Assembly (NCBI GenBank): GCA_938002015.1
Contig: CALLAU010000007.1
Span: forward strand, 62,001-126,000
Direction: 5' to 3'
Origin: an uncultured Bdellovibrionales bacterium
Lineage (GTDB): Bacteria; Bdellovibrionota; Bdellovibrionia; Bdellovibrionales; UBA1609
DNA length: 64,000 nt
The notes beneath the pieces were generated by a model, which had not been told where the DNA came from, made no database searches, and was given only the letters and a program-made list of their open reading frames with translations. Within the stretch, counting starts at the first letter, position 1. The number at the start of each line of letters is the position of its first letter. Of this stretch, positions 22,109 through 30,091 are shown one piece after another. A program made the translations under genes and the position numbers.

Positions 22109-23467
22109 ATGAATAATACAATTAAATATCTCTTTATAGCAGGGCTTTGTTGCCTGGGCCTAGCTTGGTCTTTCTTTGTGAATAAAACCTCTTCTGAAAT
22201 TAAAACTGCAAAAGCCAAGTCTTATGACCTTAAAGCAGATCTTATTGAGCTAAGGTGGGGGCAAATCATGAACCGAGAGGTTGGATTTGGTCTGGATCAA
22301 GGTCCAGAAGTTTTTAATATTGAATTAGCTGGTTTAGATAAAAACATATTAGGGTCTGAGTTTGTGCCTAAATATAGCGAGTTATCAGCTAGTAAGGTAA
22401 AAGCAGCTTATATTGATGCTGGAACGGAAGTGTCATTTTTTACAACAAAAATTGATGGGGAAACTTTTTTCGTTAAGGTAAAGGGCAAAGATGAAGGTGT
22501 TATGCTTCAGGGCTACACTTATGCATATGTTTTAAATCTTTTAAACGCAGGGCTTTCAGAAAGCGAATGGTATTTTCTTGATGCAAAAAACAAAGTTGTT
22601 TTCAGTCATGAAGCTTCGTACCTAGGAAGAAGTAAAAGTTTTAAGGCTGCTGTAAGTAAGTCAGTAAAATTAGGTGAGAGTGTTTTCTCAATACAAATGG
22701 TGGATCCTTCTCCATATAGTTCTGCAGGAATTTTATGGTTTGGTTTATTGGGTTTATTTTTAATCGGTTTTGCTAACCTTCCTTCGACATCGTTTTTTGT
22801 AGGTGATTATTATAAACAAAATTCATTAGAAACTCAGGTTGGTGCAATAGAAGAAAATTCTGATGAAGTTGATAATAGTGAAGATAAAGTTAAACACGAA
22901 AGTGAAGGCGTTATTGCTGCTACAAGCTCTAGAGTAGAGCGTCGTTATAAAGCGATAGAAGAAAGTCAAACCCAAGAAGAAGAATTTAAAGCAGTAGTAG
23001 CAAACGAAGAGAATCAAACAAGTGTAGTGACTAACAACGTTGACGATGTAGAAGATGATGTATCAGAAGGATTTACAACGTTAAACCTAAATTCAGTTGG
23101 AAGTGCTTCTTTTAGTGAGCAAGATGAAGAGGGTTATTCAGAGTTTCTTACAGAAAACCCGTCACTGACAATGACCATGCCTGCGATTCCAAATAAACAA
23201 ATTATTGAAGAGAAAAAAGCTTCTAATCAGGTAAAAGGTGAAATCAAAACAAAGCCTAAAAATATGCCACCACTTCCGGTTAAATTAGAAGTGAGTGAAA
23301 CTGTTTTAACAGATGAAGAAGCGTCAGTTTCATCAGCGTCTGAAAATGGACAACGTTCAGGTAATGACTGGATTAAATTAGCTGAGGAGTTGAGTGCAAA
23401 CCTTGAGAAGTTCGCAGGTGAATGGAGAGAGGGCTCTTCTGAAACTGACCAAGAGTCAGAGGCTTAA
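22109..23467 (+). CDS. membrane protein with periplasmic sensor-like domain and acidic cytoplasmic tail
   Basis: 452 residues. A first membrane segment (residues ~6-24) and a second (~209-226, ILWFGLLGLFLIGFANL) flank a ~185-residue periplasmic domain with the strand pattern of sensor domains (GQIMNREVGFGLD, YTYAYVLNLLNAGLSE, VFSHEASYLGRS). The remaining ~220 residues are acidic, low complexity and lack a kinase or cyclase domain. A short ordered end (NDWIKLAEELSANLEKF) could bind a partner. AGGAGG lies 7 to 10 bases before the ATG. The next gene, 7 bases on, encodes a GGDEF-like protein, so the two may act together in signalling. Confidence 0.72.
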   Translation: MNNTIKYLFIAGLCCLGLAWSFFVNKTSSEIKTAKAKSYDLKADLIELRWGQIMNREVGFGLDQGPEVFNIELAGLDKNILGSEFVPKYSELSASKVKAAYIDAGTEVSFFTTKIDGETFFVKVKGKDEGVMLQGYTYAYVLNLLNAGLSESEWYFLDAKNKVVFSHEASYLGRSKSFKAAVSKSVKLGESVFSIQMVDPSPYSSAGILWFGLLGLFLIGFANLPSTSFFVGDYYKQNSLETQVGAIEENSDEVDNSEDKVKHESEGVIAATSSRVERRYKAIEESQTQEEEFKAVVANEENQTSVVTNNVDDVEDDVSEGFTTLNLNSVGSASFSEQDEEGYSEFLTENPSLTMTMPAIPNKQIIEEKKASNQVKGEIKTKPKNMPPLPVKLEVSETVLTDEEASVSSASENGQRSGNDWIKLAEELSANLEKFAGEWREGSSETDQESEA

Positions 23468-23474
23468 TTAAGCT

Positions 23475-24992
23475 TTGTCTAAAGTAAGGGTAGCGCTTTT
23501 AACTGGCTCCAAGCTTCCAACGCTTGGGGCTTTTATTTTGCACAGCGGGTGCTCTCTAGATATTTATGACGACTTAGATGAGTTTCTAGTTAAAGCTGTT
23601 TCTACTGAGTTTCAGATTATTTTTTGTGATGAGACTTTTCTTAAAGATGAAAATAACGAAGATCGTCTCTTGCGATTTATTCAAAGAAGTACAATATCAA
23701 AATTCTTTCTTTTAAGTGAAAGAGTTGGGTATTACCGCATTGATTCTAGAGGGGCTTTTCACCCAGATGATCTTTCCTCAATTAAAAAAGTTATTACAAA
23801 AGAGTTAGAAGAGCTTGGCGTTAATGACTTATCAAATACTTCTAGTGATGAAATTGTGATAGAAATTGAAGAAGAGACTGAAGAAGAAAAACGCTCTCTT
23901 GATGTCTTATATGAGGCACAGAATTTAAAAAAATGTCAAAATTTAGATGATCTTGGTAAAGCACTGATTAAAAATGTTAATGCGGCGATACCTGGTAAGA
24001 GGGCTTTAGTTTTTAAGTATTTACCAAACTATTGCAGCCTCGTTGTTTTAAGTGGAACGGGCTCAAAGTCTATTTCTAAGTACAATGGTATGGGGCTTAA
24101 CTTTTCATCTGCTAAGGATTTTAACCCTAAAATACATTTAAATTCCGTAAGTGGAGTGCCTGCGTTTAAAAAAATAGTGTCACAGGCTTTTCATAACGCT
24201 GAGTACGAAACCTTTGCTATCAGTGTTGATGGGGTTGCAAGGCTTATTATGGCAGTTGAGGTTAAAAAAACAGAGCCTTCTTATTCTCAAATTAAGCTTT
24301 TAAGTTTTTTAGCAGAAGAGAAGGCAAACCATATTGTTATTAAATCACAGTATCATAAAGTTAAAATACATGATGAGTTGACCGGCTTTTTAACAAAAGA
24401 AAAATTTTTTGAAAGAATGCAGGATGAATATACAAGAGCGCAGAGAATTTTTTTACCTGTTTCAGTTGTTGTTCTTGAAATTGATAAATTTATAGAGATA
24501 AAAGATAATTATAATTTGCAAAGAGTTAATACTCTCTTAAAGATGATATCTAAAATCTTTAGTGAGAATGTTAGACATAATGATTATATTGGACGGCTTT
24601 CAGATAGTCGTTTTGGCTTATTATTTCCACATATGAGTTATGAAAATGCGATTAAAAAAGTTGATAAATTAAGATCAGCTATATCTCAAACAAAATTTTT
24701 TAGTGATATGCAAAATGATCTAAGCATGACAACATCTTCCTCTCTCTTAACTTACCCAAAATTTTCTCATACAGCTGATGAGGGCCTTGTTGCTCTTGAA
24801 AATAGTTTGGATCGAAATACTTTCACTGATACCACAATAGAACTAAGTCCAAGAGAAGGTTTTCGACCTGACTTTGTAGAGATAGAGTTACCTTTTTCAA
24901 GTTTTAAGAGTACTAAAGCGAAAAAGAGAGAGGGAGAGATCGTGTTAGAAGAGCCTCAAGAACAAAAGATCAGCATAGACTTAGATGATTAA
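23475..24992 (+). CDS. receiver-like/GAF-like/degenerate GGDEF protein
   Basis: 505 residues, cytoplasmic. Residues 1-115 resemble a receiver without its acidic pair; 135-285 look like a GAF domain; 300-430 align by eye with a GGDEF domain (DELTGFLTKEKFFERMQDEY, VVVLEIDKFIEIKDNYN, IGRLSDSRFGLLFP). The GG(D/E)EF signature is replaced by S-D-S-R-F, so diguanylate cyclase activity is unlikely, and a binding or scaffolding role is more plausible. The start is TTG with no strong ribosome site, 7 bases after the sensor gene, so translation may be coupled. An in-frame later start is possible. Confidence 0.75.
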   Translation: MSKVRVALLTGSKLPTLGAFILHSGCSLDIYDDLDEFLVKAVSTEFQIIFCDETFLKDENNEDRLLRFIQRSTISKFFLLSERVGYYRIDSRGAFHPDDLSSIKKVITKELEELGVNDLSNTSSDEIVIEIEEETEEEKRSLDVLYEAQNLKKCQNLDDLGKALIKNVNAAIPGKRALVFKYLPNYCSLVVLSGTGSKSISKYNGMGLNFSSAKDFNPKIHLNSVSGVPAFKKIVSQAFHNAEYETFAISVDGVARLIMAVEVKKTEPSYSQIKLLSFLAEEKANHIVIKSQYHKVKIHDELTGFLTKEKFFERMQDEYTRAQRIFLPVSVVVLEIDKFIEIKDNYNLQRVNTLLKMISKIFSENVRHNDYIGRLSDSRFGLLFPHMSYENAIKKVDKLRSAISQTKFFSDMQNDLSMTTSSSLLTYPKFSHTADEGLVALENSLDRNTFTDTTIELSPREGFRPDFVEIELPFSSFKSTKAKKREGEIVLEEPQEQKISIDLDD

Positions 24993-25046
24993 GAGAGATT
25001 TTTTGTTTTTAACAGTGTTTAGCGGTTTAAAAGATTGTGATGATTT

Positions 25047-26120
25047 ATGACAGAATTAAAATTAGATAGAAAAAAGTTTAGAAATAATATTTCTTATTTA
25101 ATGCGTAAAACAAAAAGCTCTTTTTTTTGTCCTATGGTGAAAGCTAATGCATATGGTGTTGGTGATATTGAAGTAGTTACTGAGCTTCTAGAAATGGGAG
25201 TAAAAGCAGTAGGTGTTGCTAGAGTTGAAGAAGGGTTAAAGTTAAGGCGCTTTTTTCCAGAAAAAGACTTTAAGATTCTCGTTTTCCATCCAATTTTAAA
25301 AGAACATGTTAATTTTTATCAAAAATCAAAACTCACTCCAGTTGTTTGTAGTTTTAGAGAGCTTGAGATTTTTTTAAATTCATCATTAAACCCCTCTACT
25401 TCTATTCACCTTAAGTTTGATTTAGGAATGAACAGGTTTGGCTTTAGGCTAGAGGATGCGGAAAAACTTTCATCCTGTATTAAAGAAGCTAACGTAAAAG
25501 TGGAAGCTTTGTGTGGGCATTTTCAAAGTGGGAGTGACTGGCCATTAGAAGAAGATCAAGAGAGTGCGTCAAAAGAGAGTTTAAAGAAGCTTCTTCACGT
25601 GAGATCTGAATTTTTTAAGGAAATAAAAATACTTCATGCACCGAATTCAGACGCTATCTTAAGGGGTGAGTTTGAGGTTGGTTTAAGACCGGGCTTATGT
25701 ATGTATTATTCATCAAAAGAAGATTCTGAAATTAAAAACGCTCTTTCTTTATCATCCCCCATTGTTGAGATTAGAAATATTAAGAAGGGAGAGGGGGTTT
25801 CTTATAATTCAAACTGGAGAGCGAAGGAAGATTCAAGAATTGCAGTTTTGCCCATTGGTTACGCAGATGGTTTATCCAGAAGGCTCTCAAATCAAATCTC
25901 AGTAGGCTATAAGAATAAGTCCTTTCCTTTAGTTGGGGCTATCTGTATGGACTACTGTATGGTTAATATTGGTTTAAAATCTGATTTAAAAGTAGGTGAT
26001 CGACTGGATTTTTTAGGTGAGGATATGGTTCACTTAAAATCGTGGGCAAAGCTTTTAGACACTATACCTTATGAAATCATCACGGCTTTTGGTTTAAGAA
26101 TTAAGAGGAGCATTGGCTAG
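25047..26120 (+). CDS. alr: alanine racemase
   Basis: 357 residues, near the family length of ~360-370. PLP binds K32 in VKANAYGVG. The barrel motifs FDLGMNRFGFR, HAPNSDAI and VGLRPGLCMY follow, and the C-terminal domain has VSYN (the catalytic Tyr region), LPIGYADGLSRR and ICMDYCMVN. It makes D-alanine for peptidoglycan. It is unusual that its stop (TAG) overlaps the GTG start of mlaE by one base, placing cell-wall and lipid-transport genes in one transcript. Confidence 0.93.
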   Translation: MTELKLDRKKFRNNISYLMRKTKSSFFCPMVKANAYGVGDIEVVTELLEMGVKAVGVARVEEGLKLRRFFPEKDFKILVFHPILKEHVNFYQKSKLTPVVCSFRELEIFLNSSLNPSTSIHLKFDLGMNRFGFRLEDAEKLSSCIKEANVKVEALCGHFQSGSDWPLEEDQESASKESLKKLLHVRSEFFKEIKILHAPNSDAILRGEFEVGLRPGLCMYYSSKEDSEIKNALSLSSPIVEIRNIKKGEGVSYNSNWRAKEDSRIAVLPIGYADGLSRRLSNQISVGYKNKSFPLVGAICMDYCMVNIGLKSDLKVGDRLDFLGEDMVHLKSWAKLLDTIPYEIITAFGLRIKRSIG

Positions 26121-26938
26121 TGGCAAGCACTTCAGCGATTGAATCTATAGATTCTTTCTTTTCAGCTTTTATTAAAAAGAAACTTATTGGGCCTATTGAG
26201 GCTGCAGGGAAGTTTTTTATATTTGCTCAAAAAGCTATTGCCTCTATTTTTGCAAAACCGTTTAGAGGCAGTGAAATCATTCAACACTTAGAGTTTGTTG
26301 GGAATCAATCTATAGGGATTATTCTTTTAACAGGAGCTTTTACAGGTCTTGCTTTAAGTTTTCAAATTTGGATTGGCTTTTCTTTACTTGGTGCAAGTGA
26401 TTTAGTTGGTCCAACTGTTGCTCTAGCTATCACAAGAGAAATAGGCCCAGTTCTTACAGGTTTAGTTATTGCAGCACGTGCAGGTGGAGCAATGGCTGCA
26501 CAGCTAGGAACAATGAGAGTTTCAGAACAAATTGATGCTTTAGAAGTGATGGGTGTTGAACCTATTCAGTATCTAGTTGGCCCACGAGTTTTGGCAGCTG
26601 TTTTAGCGACTCCACTTTTATGTGCTCTTTTTGATTTTATAGCAATGGCTGCCTCTTATATGCTTAGTGTGCATTTTTTAGGTTTAGATGAAGGTGTTTA
26701 CTGGGAAAGAATTCAACTTTGGGTAGACCCATCTTATGTTTATGAAGGACTGATTAAAACAGCAATTTTTGGTTTATTCTTCGGACTTTTTTGTACCTTT
26801 AGAGGTTTTACTGCAAGTGGTGGAGCTAGAGGTGTTGGAGAGGCGACAAATAGAGGTGTTGTTGTGAGCATGGTTATGGTTATTGTGCTAGATTATTTTG
26901 TTTCTAACTTTATTCGTTTTTATTACTTAATCACTTAA
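26120..26938 (+). CDS. mlaE: MlaE-family ABC permease
   Basis: 272 residues with five hydrophobic segments. The family signature is visible: LTGAFTGLALSFQ, ITREIGPVLTGLVIAARAGGAMAAQLGTMRVSEQIDALEVMG, and RVLAAVLATPLL. It is the inner-membrane permease of a phospholipid transporter working with MlaF and MlaD. The start is GTG, overlapping the alr stop. The ATPase gene follows after 10 bases. Confidence 0.93.
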   Translation: MASTSAIESIDSFFSAFIKKKLIGPIEAAGKFFIFAQKAIASIFAKPFRGSEIIQHLEFVGNQSIGIILLTGAFTGLALSFQIWIGFSLLGASDLVGPTVALAITREIGPVLTGLVIAARAGGAMAAQLGTMRVSEQIDALEVMGVEPIQYLVGPRVLAAVLATPLLCALFDFIAMAASYMLSVHFLGLDEGVYWERIQLWVDPSYVYEGLIKTAIFGLFFGLFCTFRGFTASGGARGVGEATNRGVVVSMVMVIVLDYFVSNFIRFYYLIT

Positions 26939-26948
26939 AAAGGTTTTT

Positions 26949-27749
26949 ATGGATCAACAACAAGATGTGATTAAAGACATAAAGAAAACAGAATACGCTA
27001 TTGAGATAGATCATCTTAAAAAGTCATTTGATGGTGGAAAAGATTTTGTTTTAAAGGGAATTGATTTAAAAATTCCTAAAGGTTCTATTACAATGGTGAT
27101 TGGTTTTTCTGGAACAGGTAAATCTGTTCTTATGAAACACATCTTAGGACTTATGAAACCAACCGCTGGAGAAGTAAGGGTTCTAGGTAAAAGCTTATCT
27201 AAAATGACAAAATCAGAGCTTCATAAGTTTAGAATTAATCTCGGGGTTATGTTTCAATACTCAGCTCTTTTTGATAGTTTTACGGCCCTTGGTAACGCGT
27301 CATTTCCACTTTTAGAGCATAGAAGAGAGATGAGTTTAGAAGAGGCTGAAAAAATTGCTGGAGAAAAGCTTATTCAATCAGGCCTAGATTCTAAGCATTT
27401 TCATAAGCTTCCCTCTGAAATGAGTGGTGGTATGCGTAAGAGAGTAGGCTTAGCAAGAGCACTAGCCTTAGACCCTCAAATATTGCTATATGATGAACCA
27501 ACAACGGGTTTAGACCCAATACTTACAGAGATGGTGGATAACCTTATTTATGACACTCATCATTCTCGCAAAGGCTCAACATCTGTGGTAATTTCTCATG
27601 ACTTGCACGCTGCCTTTAGAATAGGAGATCATGTTGTTATGCTGCATGAAGGAAAAGTTTTAAAACAAGGAAAGCCAGAGGACTTTTTAAACTCTGATGA
27701 TCCGTTAATTAATAAGTTTGTAAGCACTGGTGTGAGAAGAGAAGAGTAG
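26949..27749 (+). CDS. mlaF: MlaF-family ABC ATPase
   Basis: 266 residues. Walker A is GFSGTGKSV, the signature MSGGMRKRVGLARAL, and Walker B ILLYDEPTTGLDP with the switch His in VVISHD. The DSFTALGNASFPLLEH stretch is characteristic of MlaF rather than general ABC ATPases. It drives lipid movement with MlaE. The first ~20 residues are a poorly conserved extension. AAAGG lies 5 bases before the ATG. Confidence 0.93.
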   Translation: MDQQQDVIKDIKKTEYAIEIDHLKKSFDGGKDFVLKGIDLKIPKGSITMVIGFSGTGKSVLMKHILGLMKPTAGEVRVLGKSLSKMTKSELHKFRINLGVMFQYSALFDSFTALGNASFPLLEHRREMSLEEAEKIAGEKLIQSGLDSKHFHKLPSEMSGGMRKRVGLARALALDPQILLYDEPTTGLDPILTEMVDNLIYDTHHSRKGSTSVVISHDLHAAFRIGDHVVMLHEGKVLKQGKPEDFLNSDDPLINKFVSTGVRREE

Positions 27750-27754
27750 TAATT

Positions 27755-29134
27755 ATGTTTGAAAAAGCTGAATTTAGAGTTGGACTTCTTGTTATCATAA
27801 GCTTTGTTGCTGTTGGTTATATGTCAATGAAGGTAGCTAAGGGTGCTGGTGTGTTTACTTCAACAGATGTTCACACCATTGCTGTTGAGGATGCTTCAGG
27901 AATCATTAAAAATACTGCTGTAAAAGTTGCCGGTGTTAAAGTTGGTATTGTTGAAGATGTGATTTTAGATGGTGGAAAAGCTAAAGTTAAAATATCAGTT
28001 AAGAAAAACCTTGGTCTTACAAAAGATACTATAGCAGAGCTTAAAGCTGATGGAATTTTAGGTGGAAAGCATATCTCACTAAGTTCAGGAGAGCAGTCTT
28101 CTGGAAAACTTAAAAACGGAGATGAGTTAAAGCTTGGTGGCACAGGTGGTGGTGTAGGAGAAGTCATGAATGACATCTCTGCAGTTGCTAAATCTTTACA
28201 AGAAGTGGCTGATGCTATTAAAGCTGCAACAGTTCAAGGAAACGTTGAAACTCCTATTGGAAGAATTGTTACAAATATTGAAATCTTAACAGAAGATCTA
28301 GCAGACCTTTCATCAGCTAATAAAGGAAAAATCAACTCTATTATTGATAAGCTTGATGGGATCGCCGGAACTCTTAATAACGTAATGGGTGAAGGAAACA
28401 GGGCAAGAGTTGAAGGTGCATTTGATAATGCAATTGATGGCTTAGCTAAGTTTGATGAATCTCTTGATAATATTAAATCCATAACTGCAAAAATTGAGCG
28501 TGGTGAAGGAACTGTTGGTAAGCTTATTAATGATGAAGAGACAGTAAATGGAATTAATAAGACAATTGAAAACTTAAATGCACTCTTAGGTGGTGTAAGA
28601 ACATTTAACACAAGTATTGATTACCACTCAGAGTATTTTACAAGTACAGACGATGTGGTTGATTCAAGTGTAAAGTCTTTTGTTGGTGTAAGGTTTCAGC
28701 CAGGACTTGATAGGTATTATGAAGTACAACTTGTTCAAGATCCTTTTGGAGTTTCAAAGACCACTCAACTTACAAGAGAGGGGAGTCAAACAGATGACTT
28801 TACTACAACGACTAAGAGAGAGGATAAGTTAAAGTTTACAGCTCTTTTTGCAAAAAACTTTTATAACTTTACACTTAAGGGCGGTTTTATTGAAAACTCA
28901 GGTGGTTTTGGTCTTGATTACTACCTCTTTAATGAAAAGCTAAGACTTTCTGCTGAGTTCTTTAATTTTGATGAAGGAAACGTCAGGTTATTTGCAAGAT
29001 GGGATATCTATGAAGGGATTTATTTAGTAGGTGGAACAAATAATAACGACCAACTTTCTACTCCCTTTATTGGAGCTGGAGTTTTCTTAACTAATGAAGA
29101 TTTAAAGCTTCTAGCAGCTTTGGCTTTTAGATAA
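27755..29134 (+). CDS. mlaD: MlaD-like MCE protein with long helical region and C-terminal beta-rich domain
   Basis: 459 residues, far longer than E. coli MlaD (~180). One membrane anchor (residues ~8-26) is followed by an MCE domain (~35-125: IAVEDASGIIKNTAVKVAGV, LKADGILGGKHISLSSGE). Residues ~130-285 are helical (repeated LDGIAGTLNNVMGEG-type segments) and could form a tunnel-like bundle. Residues ~290-459 alternate strands and turns (KFTALFAKNFYNFTLKGGF, KLRLSAEFFNF, LARWDIYEGIYLVGGT-like segments) and end LLAALAFR, which looks like an outer-membrane barrel. The layout suggests a one-protein bridge across the envelope, as described for Veillonella MlaD. No mlaB or mlaC gene follows. Confidence 0.88.
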   Translation: MFEKAEFRVGLLVIISFVAVGYMSMKVAKGAGVFTSTDVHTIAVEDASGIIKNTAVKVAGVKVGIVEDVILDGGKAKVKISVKKNLGLTKDTIAELKADGILGGKHISLSSGEQSSGKLKNGDELKLGGTGGGVGEVMNDISAVAKSLQEVADAIKAATVQGNVETPIGRIVTNIEILTEDLADLSSANKGKINSIIDKLDGIAGTLNNVMGEGNRARVEGAFDNAIDGLAKFDESLDNIKSITAKIERGEGTVGKLINDEETVNGINKTIENLNALLGGVRTFNTSIDYHSEYFTSTDDVVDSSVKSFVGVRFQPGLDRYYEVQLVQDPFGVSKTTQLTREGSQTDDFTTTTKREDKLKFTALFAKNFYNFTLKGGFIENSGGFGLDYYLFNEKLRLSAEFFNFDEGNVRLFARWDIYEGIYLVGGTNNNDQLSTPFIGAGVFLTNEDLKLLAALAFR

Positions 29135-29145
29135 GTAGTTTTTTT

Positions 29146-29790
29146 CTATAGCCAAGAAATGTTCATATCTAAAAACTCTTCACCCATTACAATCCCTCTA
29201 GTTAACAAGGCCATTAAGTTTATATGATTTCTATTAGGGTTATGCAGTGTTAGAGTAACACCCTCTTCACTTTCTTTAATTTCAGCCTCTATAATTTCTG
29301 ATGCAGCGACTGCAAGTTCTGGAGAAAAAAGGATGTTATTTTCTCTAAAAACTTTAATGCCTTTAAGCGAGCTATATAAGTATGGTGCTACATAAGAAGA
29401 ATTAGATGCTCTTCTTGTTGAAAGCTTGATCTGAATAAAGTCTAATCCAGCAGTTATTTTAACATCCATCTGTGGGCTTTGAGAATATATACTTCCACTT
29501 CTGTTGTCCCAAATTGATTTCATACTTTGAAGAACTGATCTAACACCTGAGATGTGTTTTGTGGTTGAAAAATGCCAAGCAGCTTGGCCAGCTCCTCTTT
29601 CTTGTGTGACTCTAATCCAAGGACGTGAAGGGGAGGAGTCAGCAAAGCTATACTCAGGAAAAGTATGAAATAAAGCAAGTTCTAAGCTATCACTATTAGC
29701 TTGCATGCTTAGAGCGCCCTTACAAGTAAAAGCGGCTTGAGCGTTGAGAGTTGTTGTAATAAAGAAAACTAAAGATAATAAACTTTTCAT
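29146..29790 (-). CDS. exported hypothetical protein, 214 aa
   Basis: A signal peptide is clear (MKSLLSLVFFITTTLNAQA, cut before AF). The mature protein is strand-rich, with Arg/Ser-rich surface stretches, and matches no family I know. It is convergent with the mla genes (stops 11 bases apart), so it is not part of that operon. Confidence 0.7.
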   Translation of the reverse strand: MKSLLSLVFFITTTLNAQAAFTCKGALSMQANSDSLELALFHTFPEYSFADSSPSRPWIRVTQERGAGQAAWHFSTTKHISGVRSVLQSMKSIWDNRSGSIYSQSPQMDVKITAGLDFIQIKLSTRRASNSSYVAPYLYSSLKGIKVFRENNILFSPELAVAASEIIEAEIKESEEGVTLTLHNPNRNHINLMALLTRGIVMGEEFLDMNISWL

Positions 29791-30091
29791 AAATTCTCCT
29801 AAAAAGACTAAAAACCTTATATTAAAGAGTAAAGCAAGTTGTATTCCAATCTATGTTACATCTTTTAGACAAGCTTATAGCCTTAAAGGCCTAGAATTGA
29901 CTTTGAAGGTGACCAAAATTGTTTCCATTTAGAAATATGTAATTAACATGGTTTAGAATAAGCACTTCTCATTTAAAGAGACGTTAACTCTTACTGTTTA
30001 GAAAAAATTCAGCAAAGCTGAAACTCATTGAAAAGAACCGAGAGCACTGCTAACAAATGCACTGTTTTTAAGCTTAAAATAGGTGGTAAGC
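29791..30091. other. divergent intergenic region before the large repeat protein
   Basis: Holds the promoters of the 214-residue gene and the large repeat protein. A small perfect hairpin (TTCAGC-AAA-GCTGAA, 30008-30022) lies in the probable 5' leader of the latter. No clear -35/-10 pair is seen, and a frame across 29744-29932 has no ribosome site. Confidence 0.45.

Noticed and set aside
27871..28611. Two minus-strand frames opposite mlaD
   Set aside because: Antisense shadows of a well-supported gene with Ser/Pro-rich composition typical of the reverse strand.
29744..29932. Plus-strand 62-codon frame before the large repeat protein
   Set aside because: Starts inside the divergent exported protein gene and has no ribosome site.
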